Source: Telopea speciosissima
Taxonomy: Eukaryota > Streptophyta > Magnoliopsida > Proteales > Proteaceae
Direction of reading: 5' to 3'
DNA length: 64,000 nt
Assembly: GCF_018873765.1 (NCBI RefSeq)
Contig: NC_057918.1
Span: 8,006,862 to 8,070,861 of the forward strand
The translations under genes were made by a program, and so were the position numbers. Positions 35,280 to 46,394 of this stretch are shown here, piece by piece. Position 1 is the first letter of the stretch. Each line of letters starts with the position of its first letter. The notes under the pieces are model-generated. The model had not been told where the DNA came from, did not search any database, and worked only from the letters and a program-made list of their open reading frames with translations.

Positions 35280-35747
35280 ATCACTAGTTTACCTAGAGCT
35301 GGTGGCTTACCCAATTCTCTCCCCTTTTTTTTTGTTTAATTTTGAAAGAACCAAAAAGCATGGGAAGCACGATTGGTAGTACTAGTTATGTTTATACTCC
35401 CATGAAATGAAATGAATCAAACCTTCAAAATAGGCTTTGCACCTAGACATAGGAGCGCACAGAAGTATTGCACTACCCACATTAAACAAAAAAAGCGCAT
35501 CTAAGTCAATGCCCTTGTGTGCATTCTCCTTGTCTCTCGTACTGGTGCAAACACTACATGACCAAACAACGATCTCTTGCCCATATATAATCACATTTTT
35601 TCTCTTTTTTCCCCTTCTATTAGGTGATTACTTTTTTTTTTTTAATAAAGATTTGGTGATTACTTATAACAAGAAAGAATTTTTATTATGTATACATTGA
35701 CTAAATGTAATTTATTTCTAAATATAATAATAGCAATAATAAATAAA

Positions 35748-35888
35748 GGGGGAAGTTTTCATACACGGTTGTGTAAGCATGCATGATCGTGTCTCCTCTC
35801 ACAAAGAGTTGAAAAAGTCATAAAACCCCACCCATTAATTAATGCCTTGAAACTCCCACCCTGTAAGCCGTGTATGAAAACTTTCCCC
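35748..35888. mobile_element. Mutator-type MITE with 9-bp target duplication
   Basis: Perfect 9-bp direct repeats ATAAATAAA (35739-35747 and 35889-35897) flank a 141-bp element whose ends are inverted (GGGGGAAGTTTTCATACACG and CGTGTATGAAAACTTTCCCC). A relative lies at 45948-46079. A 9-bp duplication points to the Mutator superfamily. Confidence 0.75.
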
Positions 35889-36105
35889 ATAAATAAAAGA
35901 AAAAGAAATATAAAGGAAATTCTTTTCTTTTCGAAAAACAATAAAAATAAAAGGAAAATCTTGGTTAAGACAACTGCGCTGCCTTTTCCCGTATATTCTT
36001 CAAATTTGTCTCTCCACTTTCATGTAGATAAGGAATTGGTTGCAGAAACGCTATTACCACAAAAACTTTTGTGAAAAAGTAAGTGTTATTAAATGCAGCT
36101 ACGAG

Positions 36106-36757
36106 TAGGGATGTAAATGGATATTCGTAAATCCGTATTCAATCCGCGTTCGTATTCGTTTAGGAAAATCCGAATTTGTCCAAAACTAATCGGATACGAA
36201 TATGATAATCCCCCTATCCGACCTATTTTTATCCAATTCGTTTAGCAGTCTGACAATAATAAAATATCTGAAATATAACTCTGTGTTTGTCTATCCTTTT
36301 AAGTTACCTTATTGGATTTTGTTATCTTATTTTTATAAATTTATAAATTAAGATAATGTGATTCTTTTTCTAGATTTGCTATTGGTTTATATATATTATT
36401 TTATACAATGTGAATATGTGATACATGGAATTACATATCTATTAAAAAATCAAAAGTAAAAAACATAAGGGAATAAAATACTAAGAAAAGTAGAAGAAAG
36501 GATAGTTACTGAACTCTCAAGTCTCAACCCTAACCGTCATCATAAAAACGGTAAATATGTCAACGGATAGTTGAAAAATCGTATTCGATCCGTATTTATA
36601 TCCATTTAGGAGAACCTGTATTTAAAAAATCACTATCCAAAAATTATCTGAATCCGTCCAAAAACCGATAGGATATTATCCGAATCCGTCCGAATATAAT
36701 CGGATACGAATATGATAATGCCACTATCCGATCGAATTCGATCCATTTACAGCCCTA
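36106..36757. mobile_element. hAT-type MITE with perfect 8-bp target duplication
   Basis: Direct repeats GCTACGAG (36098-36105 and 36758-36765) flank a 652-bp element with ends TAGGGATGTAAATGGAT and ATCCATTTACAGCCCTA. Subterminal GATACGAATATGATAAT occurs near both ends. There is no open frame of note. The 8-bp duplication and termini fit hAT. Confidence 0.85.
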
Positions 36758-36959
36758 GCTACGAGGACAGAGCAACAGTTGCATTTGGCACCCAATGTAT
36801 AAATCAAATTTTTTTTTAGTATGTACATTAAACAATCTTATAAATAAGATCTAATGCAATGGTCCACTCTAATTTGTAATTATCCATACTTATCTTTTTT
36901 ATCCCTTTTATTTGGTGATTAGCTTTAAGTATACACTGGCTACATGAGATTTAGTTTCT

Positions 36960-37089
36960 AACTAATACCACAACAACAAGACTACTACTACTACTATTAC
37001 TACTACTACTGCTACTACTACTACTAATAATAATAATAATAATAATAATAACAATAATAACAAACTCCATAAAATAATAATAAGCATAA

Positions 37090-37124
<35 letters not shown>

Positions 37125-37125
37125 T
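36960..37125. repeat. Compound CTA/ATA trinucleotide microsatellite
   Basis: Runs of CTA, then ATA/TAA triplets, interrupted once. The minus-strand frame here giving poly-Tyr and poly-Ser is a product of the microsatellite, not a gene. Confidence 0.85.
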
Positions 37126-37555
37126 AGAAAAGGAAGTCTTCTTATTTTGGAAAAAAAAATAGAAAATCTTGTTCTTTTGAAAAAATAAATAGGAAATCTT
37201 GTTTGGACAGACACTTCTCCATGGCTTTTTCTATATATTCTTCAAATTTGTTTCTCCATTCTCATGGAGATAGGAAATTGATAATTTTCTTTCTTCTTTT
37301 ATTCCCTTGCCTCACCTAATTAATTTTTATATATTTAATAATATTTTTTTATTTTCATCAAAAGGTGGACTTACATGAATTGTTTTATCGATTAACTTAT
37401 CCACGTATAACCACTAAATATTTATTGTAATTCAAGGTCATATAAATCCTTGTACTAAAGAAATTTATTCAAAGAAAAAAATATATTATCATACTAAGGA
37501 TCTGTTTGGTATCATTTTTCATTTTGTTTATGGCCAGTTTACAAAAAAAAAAAAA

Positions 37556-39409
37556 GGGAAAATATCACTTACCTCCTGAGGTATGACTTATGTACACTTT
37601 CACCTGTGAGGTTTGGGAAATTCCACGTACCTCCCCTGCTTTCCAAACTAAGTAACAAAAACACCCATTCCGTTAGTTGTAGACGTTAAAAATTAGAATT
37701 TTGATTTAAATGGCCAAATTGCCCTCATCTTCTTCCCCAGATCGTTTCTAAAAAACATGAAACCCTGAACTCATTTTAGGGTTTCAAAACCCCACTGCCG
37801 CCTTTAGCAGCGGCCAAACCAGAGGGTCAGCTGTCAAATAATGTTGATCTTAGGTAGCATTTCACTAGGATTTTGTCCAAAGATGAAACGAAATCCAAAA
37901 GTCGCGGCCTACGAAACGAAATCCAATCTTGGGGCTTACTGTGCCCATCTTCTTCTCTTCTTCTTTTACACCACCACCACCCACCATTGCCGCAGCCACC
38001 ACCACTACCAGCCTGAGTCTCTCTTTCCTCCTATAGTCCTTTGCTTCCATCTTTTGGAGCTCAGAGCAAAGTAACCCCTCAAAAGCCCGCTAAATAACGC
38101 AAAGCTAGCGCCATTTTCCAGAGAAAGAGAAGAAAGAAGCGAGACCAGAGAGGGGGTTCGTTACTCAATTCGTAATTTCTCACTTACCACCCTCTTCACT
38201 CCCTTCTCGGCGTTCTGGAGTCTAATTAACTTAATTTGGTAAGGGCTGTTATCAGTTAGAAAGAAGAAGAATCAGCAAGAGGCAGCTAGTTCTATTTTTT
38301 GAAAACCCTAAAAGGTTTTTTTCTCTGATTCACAGTAGCCGATCAATTATACCGGCATCTCAGGCCAGGATTTTACTCGCTGGACATTAGAGGTCGTTCA
38401 CCGGAGTTGTGGAGCATATGGCTACTACGGTTAACCACAATTTACAGGTTCCCACCTGCAATTTTTAAACCCTAAACCCATTCCGGTTCCTCTCACTTTC
38501 ATTGGCAATAGATCTCGAGACTTCAAGGCATCTCATCCGATGGTGGCGTCTTTGAAAAGAATAGGGAAGAGGGCGCAGATGGAGGGTGGCCATGTGCATG
38601 AGTCGTGCTTTTTAAAACGCCACGATGGCAAAACCAGAGGGCCAGAGGTCTGGATGCTACTGGCGAAGGATTGCTGTGCTCCGGTGACTGCAATGCCGGC
38701 ATCAAATGCTCCCCTGCAGATTCCAAAATTGACTGGCTTCAACCAATTTCTGCAAAATCTTCACTCCAACATGGCCAGAAAGGAGAGTGCGCCAAAGAAA
38801 TTTTCAATTCTCAAGCTTTTGTTTTATAGATTAATGGTCCCACCTTGACCTTCATTTAAATCCTCTCTCTCTCTTCTTTGTTCTTTTTGTTGCCCTGCCC
38901 TTTTTTTTTCCCCTCCTTCCTCCACTTCTACTCACAGAATTTTAAACAAGGAAAATTGGGTCTTTTTTAAACAAAGCAGAGAAAGCATTACATGGGCTTC
39001 GCCTGCCAGTTCTTGCAGTGCCAGAAGAGGGTTCACGCTGTGCTGGCCAGCCTAACTCTGTACTTCGAATGTACCAGATGTACCCAAACATGAAATGCAC
39101 CATTTCCCGTTTTGTTTCTGATCTCAGTTTGGTGATGCAAATCTACCAATTGCAAGGAAAGCTTCCCTTCATAGGTTCCTTATTTCACGTTTAGGATTGA
39201 AGGGTTTCAAACCCTAAACAATTTGGGGAAGAAGATGAGGGCAATTTGGCCATTTAAATCAAAATTCTAACGTTTAACGTCTACAATTAACAGAGTGGGT
39301 GTTTTTGTTACTTAATTTGGAAAGCAGGGGAGGTACGTGGAATTTCCCAAACCTCACGGGTGAAAGTGGACATAAGTCATACCTCAGGGGAGGTACATGA
39401 TATTTTCCC
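37556..39409. mobile_element. Long-TIR element, Pack-MULE-like, carrying gene-like fragments
   Basis: The two ends are inverted copies of about 185 bp (37556-37740 and 39224-39409), both starting GGGAAAATATCA; the match resumes with a gap around GGGTTTCAAA. Long inverted ends suggest a Mutator-like element, but the flanks are A-rich and no clear target duplication can be read. The interior (38060-38460) looks like a captured gene 5' end: a pyrimidine-rich leader, a possible intron, then ATG at 38418 encoding MATTVNHNLQ before a GT donor. The source gene is not recognised. The frame at 38540-38848 lies in the interior and has no known family. Confidence 0.6.
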
Positions 39410-39510
39410 TTTTTAAAAAGTCATTAATCAACATCATTTTTGATAAAAGTAAAAAAAAAAAAAACTGTTTATTTTTTTTGGGTTAGGAAAAAATATGGCA
39501 CCGTTTGACG

Positions 39511-39631
39511 AATCTAGATCAGCTACCCACATGGGGACGGGTGGGGTGACCCCTCCATGAGGCATGGGTCCCACACCCCCATGGAGGGTTCAGATCTATC
39601 CCCACCCGTCCCCATGTGGGTGGTAGATTTG
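39511..39631. mobile_element. Small hairpin MITE
   Basis: Inverted arms TACCCACATGGGGACGGGT and ACCCGTCCCCATGTGGGT about 120 bp apart enclose a GC-rich centre. It appears to split a sequence reading CACCGTTTGA then TAACATTTTGTTTCTG, a typical plant transposon terminus. Confidence 0.6.
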
Positions 39632-40540
39632 AACTCTCATTTGATAACATTTTGTTTCTGTGCTAGTAATGTTTCCATCACACAATTAGCCCAGAAAACG
39701 TGTTTGAGAAATCCGTTTTGTTTCACTTGTTTCTGATAATAAAAATAGAAATTTATAACAATTTATGCAAATAAAAACGTTTTTGTAATAAAAACAATTT
39801 GTTGTTTTACAGTTTTTGAACCAAAACCAAAAACTGTTACCCGTGTTTTGATAGAGCCCTAACGAGATCCCTCGACGATTGCTCATGTCTCCTTAACGAT
39901 ATCTCTCTCTCGCACATCTCTCGCATGTCCCTCCACCGTCCAGGTAAATCTCTCATCATCTCTCTTTTTCTCTCTCTCTCAACCTATTTCTTGAAGAAAA
40001 GGTATGAACTCCACCTTAATAATCTGCTTGGGGAGTTGGGGTTTTTCTGAATTTCCTGTGTTGGTGCTTTGTGTCTTCTCTGGATCTTCTGCCAAATCAA
40101 GGTCGAGCTGCTCGGCTTGTTTTGGTTTTCGGCAAAGGTTCTCAGAAACCCTTCATCGGATATTCCCGTAATCTCATCCTCCGTTTTCAGTCAAGAGAAG
40201 ATGATCTGATTTTCTCGTCGGCATATTCGAATCTGGTGATGCTCCTTTTCCTTCGGTAGCTTTCTTCCCCTGCTTGGAAACCCTTGTTTCCTTTTTCTTC
40301 AATTATCAGTCTATGGGAAGATTTTATTGTTCCTTTCCTCAATTGGGTTTGGTTCTGATTCTAGGGTTGTATCCTCTATCTCTTTGGTTTGTAGTTCTTA
40401 TCGAATTGTTTGAGTTTCTGGTTGTTTCTCTGGGCTACAGAGAGAACTTCCATCGGTTGAGATTTGAACTTATTTATAGATTTTGATATTTGGTCATATT
40501 TTTACGTTCTGTTTTTGGTTGGTCTTAGGGAAGGTTAGAG

Positions 40541-40650
40541 ATGGCTGTGGCGCCCTCCGGCCACCTCAATCTCAATGAGTCACCCTCATGGGGATCTCGG
40601 AGCGTGGACTGTTTCGAGAAATTGGAGCAGATTGGTGAAGGAACTTATGG
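40541..40650 (+). pseudogene. Orphan first coding exon of a CDKC-type cyclin-dependent kinase
   Basis: The 110 bases encode 36 residues plus two bases: MAVAPSGHLNLNESPSWG, then SRSVDCFEKLEQIGEGTYG, the N-terminus of plant CDKC kinases (CDK9-like, phosphorylating the RNA polymerase II tail). The glycine loop GEGTYG sits at the exon end, as in intact genes. The exon has a good donor (GTGAGT at 40651) and a plausible 5' leader with an intron (donor 39944, acceptor 40528). No second exon (the QVYMA segment and the kinase core) is seen in the 5.7 kb before the next gene, which is on the same strand. It is therefore probably a captured or truncated fragment; a remote second exon inside or beyond the next gene is unlikely but not excluded. 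Confidence 0.75.
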
Positions 40651-41289
40651 GTGAGTGAGTTGTTTGTCTCTAACAATTTTTTCTTTTAAAATTTTCCTGT
40701 TTTAGGCTTCCGTAGTACATATTTCTTTCATATGGGGATGCACTGGTAAAGTAACTTGATGGCAGATTAGTTATAACACACATTCTACAATTGTGAGAGA
40801 GATTTTGTTGTGTTTATCAACTGTGGACATCGGTTAAGGTACCTGTAAGGGTTGAAAAAACTTTACATAGATAAATTGCAATGGTTGGAAGGTTCAATTT
40901 GAAGCCTCTATTGATTATACTATATGACAGAAACCAGTAACATCCAGTGATGAATTACTTTCTGAAAATTAGTTCCCTCCCCACCCCCCCCCCCTCCACC
41001 CCAAATGTCCAACAACAGAACCAGACAAAGTTTCTTTAAGTATTGTTTAATCATTTATGGAACATTTTGTTAAAAGAAAGATAATCAATGTTTAAAATAT
41101 TGAGATGGAACTAATAGGATATGAATAGGTGTTTGTCAAATCTACAACCACCAAATATCAGTTTATATGAATTGTATGTATGGTCGGTCATCAATGTTAT
41201 TTAATTCTAATCATCTGAGCAATTTCTCGAACAACCCTTTGTAAATGTCTCAACTCAAACATCTCACCCACTCTTCCTTCACATGGCTC

Positions 41290-42794
41290 TAGCTAGCCAT
41301 GGCCTCTTCCTTTTGATGAAATTCCTCAAGAATGGTTTCTAGCTGATAGGATTATTCCAATCCCAAATCCCTCGGTGAAACATCTTTCCCCAGATAATTG
41401 CATTTGGATAACTTGGGCACAACTGTAGGTGATGTAGAGAAAATGAAGCATTTAAGTGATTAGATCCCCTGCTCTACAGTGGGCATTGATTGGTGATGGA
41501 CTCATGGAATAAGTGAAAAAGGAAAAATGTGAGGATACAAAGCAAAAGGGAATTTAATATAATTTTTTTGTAATTCTATTAATATGGTTCTATTCTGAAC
41601 CATGTGGCAATTCTTTGATGGAAAGCAAGATGAACCATCGGTGACCCAATCATTTTCGAATTTCGATCGTTTTCTTCTCTATTAAAAGTAAAGGTTATGA
41701 TGGTTATCTCGGTTTGGGGTTTCTTTATTAAGAGTAAAGGTTATGATTTTTTTATTTTTTTTGGGGGGGGGGGGGGGTGGGAGGGATATGGTAATACTCT
41801 CTCTTGTGTATGTTAGAATGCAAAAGTTTTAACAGCAGTTCATATATTTTTCTTTTTGTCGGACCAATATACTCTTTGGCTGCTGTTTGTATGCAACACT
41901 AGCATATGAGAGTAGTGATTGCTACCAAGGCTCAACTATGGTAACCAAGTTTTAATTGGAAATAAGTAGAAAAACTTGTGCAGTATTAGATTGATGGAGT
42001 ACTTGTCAAATGCAACCCATTGTGATGGTGTTGTTATTCTTGGCCCTGAAGTCTGAAGGGTGAAGTATGAGTTGCTGTTGTTGTGTCAGAGAAGCATTGT
42101 TGCAAGATAGCAGCATGTAATGACTAGTGAAAAAACCACTCTTTCAGTGAAAAGAAATACAAATCTTATACTTGGTTACCATGATGCTTGGTGAATCTTT
42201 TCTCTATTGAGTCTCTTTGAGTTGAGGTGCTAGTCGACTGGTGTTGATAGTCAGACTTGGATCATCAAGTTATTTTCCTATTTGTTAGCTGGCCCCCAGA
42301 AATCCCACTTTGAATTCTAGCCTATCTTATGTGAGTTTATGAAGTACTTCCTCTAGACATAGCTTGATAAACGAAAAATCAAGCCAATATTATGAGAACT
42401 GAAACAAAAGAAGAAGCATGTCAATATTACCAACACAGTTGGGAAGAGAAAAGACATGTAATGTTGGTTGACTGCTCATGCAAGAGGATTTGTTAAAATA
42501 AATTGTGATGGTTCTATAGGCAAGGAAGGAGTTGAAAAGGTCCAAAAGAATATGGTTGGGGTTCTGCGTATAGAGATAGAAATGATTCTTTTGTTGCAGA
42601 GAGAAATGACTGTGCTCATTCTCAGAACTTGGTTCAAAGAGAAGCTGAGGCAGTTCGAGATGGTTTATTGTTATGCCAATGTGACTGAGGAACGCTATAA
42701 CTCGAATTCTCGGTTCATGATGAAAGCTTTAAAGGGTATTTTGATCCTCTCCTTAAGATCATGTTATTTAGTGGCCTGGGCTACAGGCCACTAA
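41290..42794 (+). mobile_element. Degenerate L1-like LINE 3' part
   Basis: Translated pieces recall the end of plant L1-like polyproteins. Around 41320-41420 a frame reads PQEWFLADRIIPIPNPS, like the segment before the zinc-binding domain. Around 42483-42580, VKINCDGSIG followed by MVGVLR recalls the C-terminal RNase H domain. Stops and frame changes separate them. It lies in what would be the first intron of the CDKC fragment. Confidence 0.5.
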
Positions 42795-43071
42795 ATAGTT
42801 CAGTTTCATGCAACTGGCTGAGCAGTTCCTCAATATGAGATTCTGCTGGGACTCCTCGTTTAGTAAATAAGGATGTGCTTCCATTGGATTACCACTTGTG
42901 ATCTATTAATGTTTGCTTTGTGATATTTTTTTATTTTATTTTATTTTATTTATTTATTCTAACTTTGTTTGACATGTAGAATGAAATGGTTGATTGTGTT
43001 TAGTATTATCATTGAAGCATGATTTGTGGCATGGTCTCATGGTTACTTGTAAATTTCAAATTTTACTTGTT

Positions 43072-43162
43072 GGGTCTTTAGCTCAAATTGGTAGAGCACT
43101 TGGAACATGAGGATGTCTCAAGCATGTTCCAAGGGGATGGTGGTTCGAATCCACCAAGACCC
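43072..43162 (+). ncRNA. tRNA-like Pol III gene with an 11-bp anticodon-arm hairpin
   Basis: A 91-base cloverleaf: acceptor stem GGGTCTT/AAGACCC (7 bp, perfect), D arm GCTC/GAGC with TTGGTA in the loop, T arm GGTGG-TTCGAAT-CCACC, and a 5-base variable region GGGAT. Internal promoters fit: A box TAGCTCAAATTGG and B box GGTTCGAATCC. Six T residues (43163-43168) follow as terminator. The anticodon arm is abnormal: CTTGGAACATG pairs perfectly with CATGTTCCAAG around a 13-base loop. If an intron of about 18 bases after position 37 is assumed, the anticodon would be CAT (Met), but base 33 would be A rather than the near-universal T. It may be a pseudo-tRNA, an unusual intron-containing tRNA or a tRNA-like RNA. 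Confidence 0.65.
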
Positions 43163-43168
43163 TTTTTT
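43163..43168 (+). terminator. Pol III oligo-T terminator
   Basis: TTTTTT directly after the acceptor stem of the tRNA-like gene, with further T runs soon after. Confidence 0.6.
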
Positions 43169-43796
43169 CAATTTATTTTTTTTTTTAAATAATTTTTAAT
43201 GTCCTACCATCCATGACTTTATATGTGTTTTAGTAAAAATGGTAACTTTGTAATTTATAATAATCAATACAAAACTGTTACAGAAACAGATTTTATCAAA
43301 CACCTTTTAGTATTAATAGTATTCTGGATACGTTTCTATAACAGATTTATCAAACACCTTTCAGGAAGTCAATAAAGTAACGTTATTCTGATAACAGTAA
43401 CACCAAAATACGTTTTTGATGATAAACTGTTTGGTAGCTAGTAAACATGATAGAGAATTGAATGATAAACTATTTGGTAAACACCTAATGTAAATAAACT
43501 TTAAATAAATGGGCCCAAACCATTGAAATTAGCATTGAAATTAAAGAAATGGGCCGAAAGGCCATATATATGGAACCACTAAAGAAAACGCCTTGGATGA
43601 CGGAGGGCATTCGGGAAGACATAAGGGATGGTTGCCATTACATTGGGGAGGGTACATTGCTAAACTATATTTGAAATTTCAAACACAACCTATCTAGACC
43701 ATTCCTATAAAATTCAATGGTTAGATTTGCAGCATCACCTTTCCACATGGGACGAATAAACAAACAAAACTATAAATCTTTTGTTTTTTGAGAAAG

Positions 43797-43970
43797 AGAA
43801 TGCCACCCGGTCGTGCAGCCCATTCTGCCCCTACCCCATAGCACAAGGGCACACAAAATGACCATCGTACCCCTTAGAACCCCATAAATGACAAGGGGTA
43901 TGATAGTCATTTCGTACACCCTATGTTAGGGCACAGGGGCAATGTATCTGATACAACCAGGTGACATTTT
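43797..43970. mobile_element. Hairpin-forming MITE-like repeat
   Basis: AATGACCATCGTACCCCTT and AAGGGGTATGATAGTCATT are inverted around a short centre, and the outer arms (ACCCGGTCGTGC and ACAACCAGGTG) are also roughly inverted. A related arm (CTACCTGGTCGCGTGGC) occurs near 59059. Boundaries are approximate. Confidence 0.45.
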
Positions 43971-44113
43971 TTCTCCCTTTTTCCCTAATTTTTTTAGATT
44001 GAGACACATTTTTGCCAAATTAATGGGAAACGGTAGCAGGTTTTTTGTTTGGCCCCACCAATTAGGAATTTGGTTGGCATACTTTGTTCAATCACATGGC
44101 AAAGTTATATATA

Positions 44114-45618
44114 AGGGTAAAGTACACATACCCCCTAGAATGCACCCAATATTCCTCGTACCCCCCTAAGCAACTCAATATTCTGCGTACCACCCCTCAA
44201 TATTCCACGTACCACCCTTTACACCCCAAATGCCAGATAGGTCCAATCTATTAAATACCACCATTAGATGCCAAAATTTTGACCATTTTACCCTTTGCTC
44301 CATTTTCTTAAATTTGAAAAGACTTACTTACCCTCACTTATTTGTTGCCCTAAACTAATTGAAAATGACCATCTTACCTTTTGTTTTATTTTTATAAATG
44401 AAAATACCTAATTGCCCTCATTTATGTATTACCCTAACCTAATTTGAAAATACTATTTTACCCCTAAATATTTGTTCCTAAAAACCCCAAAATGCCCTCA
44501 TCTTCTTTTACATACCCACCACCACCACCACCACCACCACTGCCCACCGCCACCCACCATTAACACCATCACCACCATTAAAAATAACAGTCAGTTGGAA
44601 CAAGTTCGAACTGAACCGTGATTACGCTCCTGCAGTTCTCTTTTTCTCACTTTCCCTGCTCGATTCATTCCTGGTCCTCCTCAGGTTTGATTACCATCAT
44701 TTCCTTTCTGATTCGTTCTTGTTTTTTTTCCTTGGATTTCTGCTGCAATCATTCTTTGAAGTGGATCACTCTATTCCTGTTTTGGGTGGTAATCGGAGAA
44801 AAGGGAAGATAGTTGAAATGTCCCTCATCCTTGGACCATTCAGCTTCAGATTTGGAGGAGTGTTCACAAACAGAGGAGCGACTTACCTTGCTGAGTTTCA
44901 GATTGAAACAAAAAGTGGGGTTTTGAGATCAAGGCCAGCAATAAAGGTTGGTTCCATATCCTCTGCTGGGTTTGATTTCAGACTTTGAACCCTCTCTCCA
45001 CTTGCTGTTTGGGCACTTGCTATGTGGAGTCCATAGATCTTTCAGTTTGAGACCTCCCTCTAAAATCACACGTGGATCAAACTCTTGTGGAGTGAGTTCC
45101 CTCGCTCGAAAAGACTATCTATTTTCTTTAATGGTGGGTGGCGGTGGCGGTGGCGGTGGTGGTGGTGGTGGTGGGTATGTAAAAGAAGATGATGATTTGG
45201 GGAAGATGAGGGCATTTTGGGGTTTTTAGGAACAAATATTTAGGGGTAAAATAGTATTTTCAAATTAGATTAGGGTAATACATAAATGAGGGCAATTAGG
45301 TCTTTTCATTTATAAAAATAAAACAAAGGGGAAAATGGTCATTTTCAATTAGTTTGACCATTTTCAATTAGTTTAGGGTAACAAATAAGTGAGGGTAATT
45401 AAGTCTTTTCAGATTTAAGAAAATAGAGCAAAGGGTAAAATGGTCAAAATTTTGGCATCTAACGGTGGTATTTAACGGATTGGATCTATTTGGCATTTGG
45501 GGTGTAAAACAGGGGTGGTACGTGGAATATTGAGGGATGGTACGAGGAATATTGAACCGCTTAGGGGGGTACGAGGAATATTGGATGCATTCTAGGGGGG
45601 GTACGTGTACTTTACCCT
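44114..45618. mobile_element. Second long-TIR element (about 430-bp ends)
   Basis: The ends are inverted for about 430 bp, from AGGGTAAAGTAC inward to a (CCA)n/(GGT)n tract, with ATATATA on both flanks (44107-44113 and 45619-45625). The ends carry repeated ATATTCCTCGTACC/GGTACGAGGAATAT motifs. The 500-bp interior (44590-45115) has the look of a captured transcript: a frame at 44818-44955 reads MSLILGPFSFRFGGVF and continues open to a GT, but the family is unknown. No transposase is present. Confidence 0.65.
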
Positions 45619-45947
45619 ATATATAATTATAAGATTACATTTCGATGCATGAGTAGACCCTAAAATCCCTTACTCACATGAGAAGATTGCAAGGATGCAT
45701 GTCCTAACATGAGAATGCATGGACATACATGTGAAGAAAAATGATTAGATTTTAGTTTGAAATTGACATGAACATTTAATTATTGACAGGGAGAATGCCA
45801 TGGGGCCAGAATGACCACCATGCTCCCCATGTATGATGAAAATTCCACCCCCTTTTGTGCCATTGTGTGCATTCTCATTGGCTGGTGCATGTGGCGTAGC
45901 CCTTGCATCCCACCTAGAAAACAACGCCCCTTATTGAAATTACAATA

Positions 45948-46079
45948 GGAGGTAGTTTTCATGCAAGGCTGTGTAAGCCGTGTAACAGGTGTTGGGGGTT
46001 TATGTCTTTTTCCAACTCCCATGTAAGGGGGGACCCGTGCAAGCTTGCACTGCGCCTGCGGTGTATGAAATCTTTGGTC
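45948..46079. mobile_element. Mutator-type MITE, relative of 35748-35888
   Basis: Perfect 9-bp direct repeats ATTACAATA (45939-45947 and 46080-46088) flank a 132-bp element with GTTTTCATGCAAGGCTGTG on the left and GCGGTGTATGAAATCTTTGG on the right. It lies about 300 bp before the ERA1 start codon. Confidence 0.75.
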
Positions 46080-46394
46080 ATTACAATATCATCCTTTCAC
46101 ATGACACGAATAAATTAGAAATCATGCCAAATCAGTCCCAAGAATCTTTCAATTTCTTGATATTACAGCCCCAGACGTATATGTGATATCATCATGATAT
46201 GATATGCCCATACATACATGGTTCCACCACAGTCCACACTGTTAAGAGTGTCTTTTTCTGCTCTACCAAAAAAAAGGTGTCTTTTTCTGCAATAAGAATG
46301 GTTTGCGCGCCGACGAGTCTACGAGAGTACCGAGTACATATAACAGCACAGATATAAAGCGAAAAAGAAGAGCGAAGAGCGTTTTTTTCAGTTG

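Noticed and set aside
36951-37214. Minus-strand frame with poly-Tyr, poly-Ile and poly-Ser
   Set aside because: It is a translation of a trinucleotide microsatellite without any domain.
38540-38848. Plus-strand 102-codon frame as an independent gene
   Set aside because: It lies inside the long-TIR element, several overlapping frames exist on both strands, and no family is recognised; treated as transposon cargo.
43098-43130. Similarity of the ACATGAGGAT..CATGT hairpin in the tRNA-like gene to the phage MS2 coat-protein hairpin
   Set aside because: Only the outer stem and a few loop bases match; the loop size and bulge differ, and there is no biological reason for it in a plant intron.
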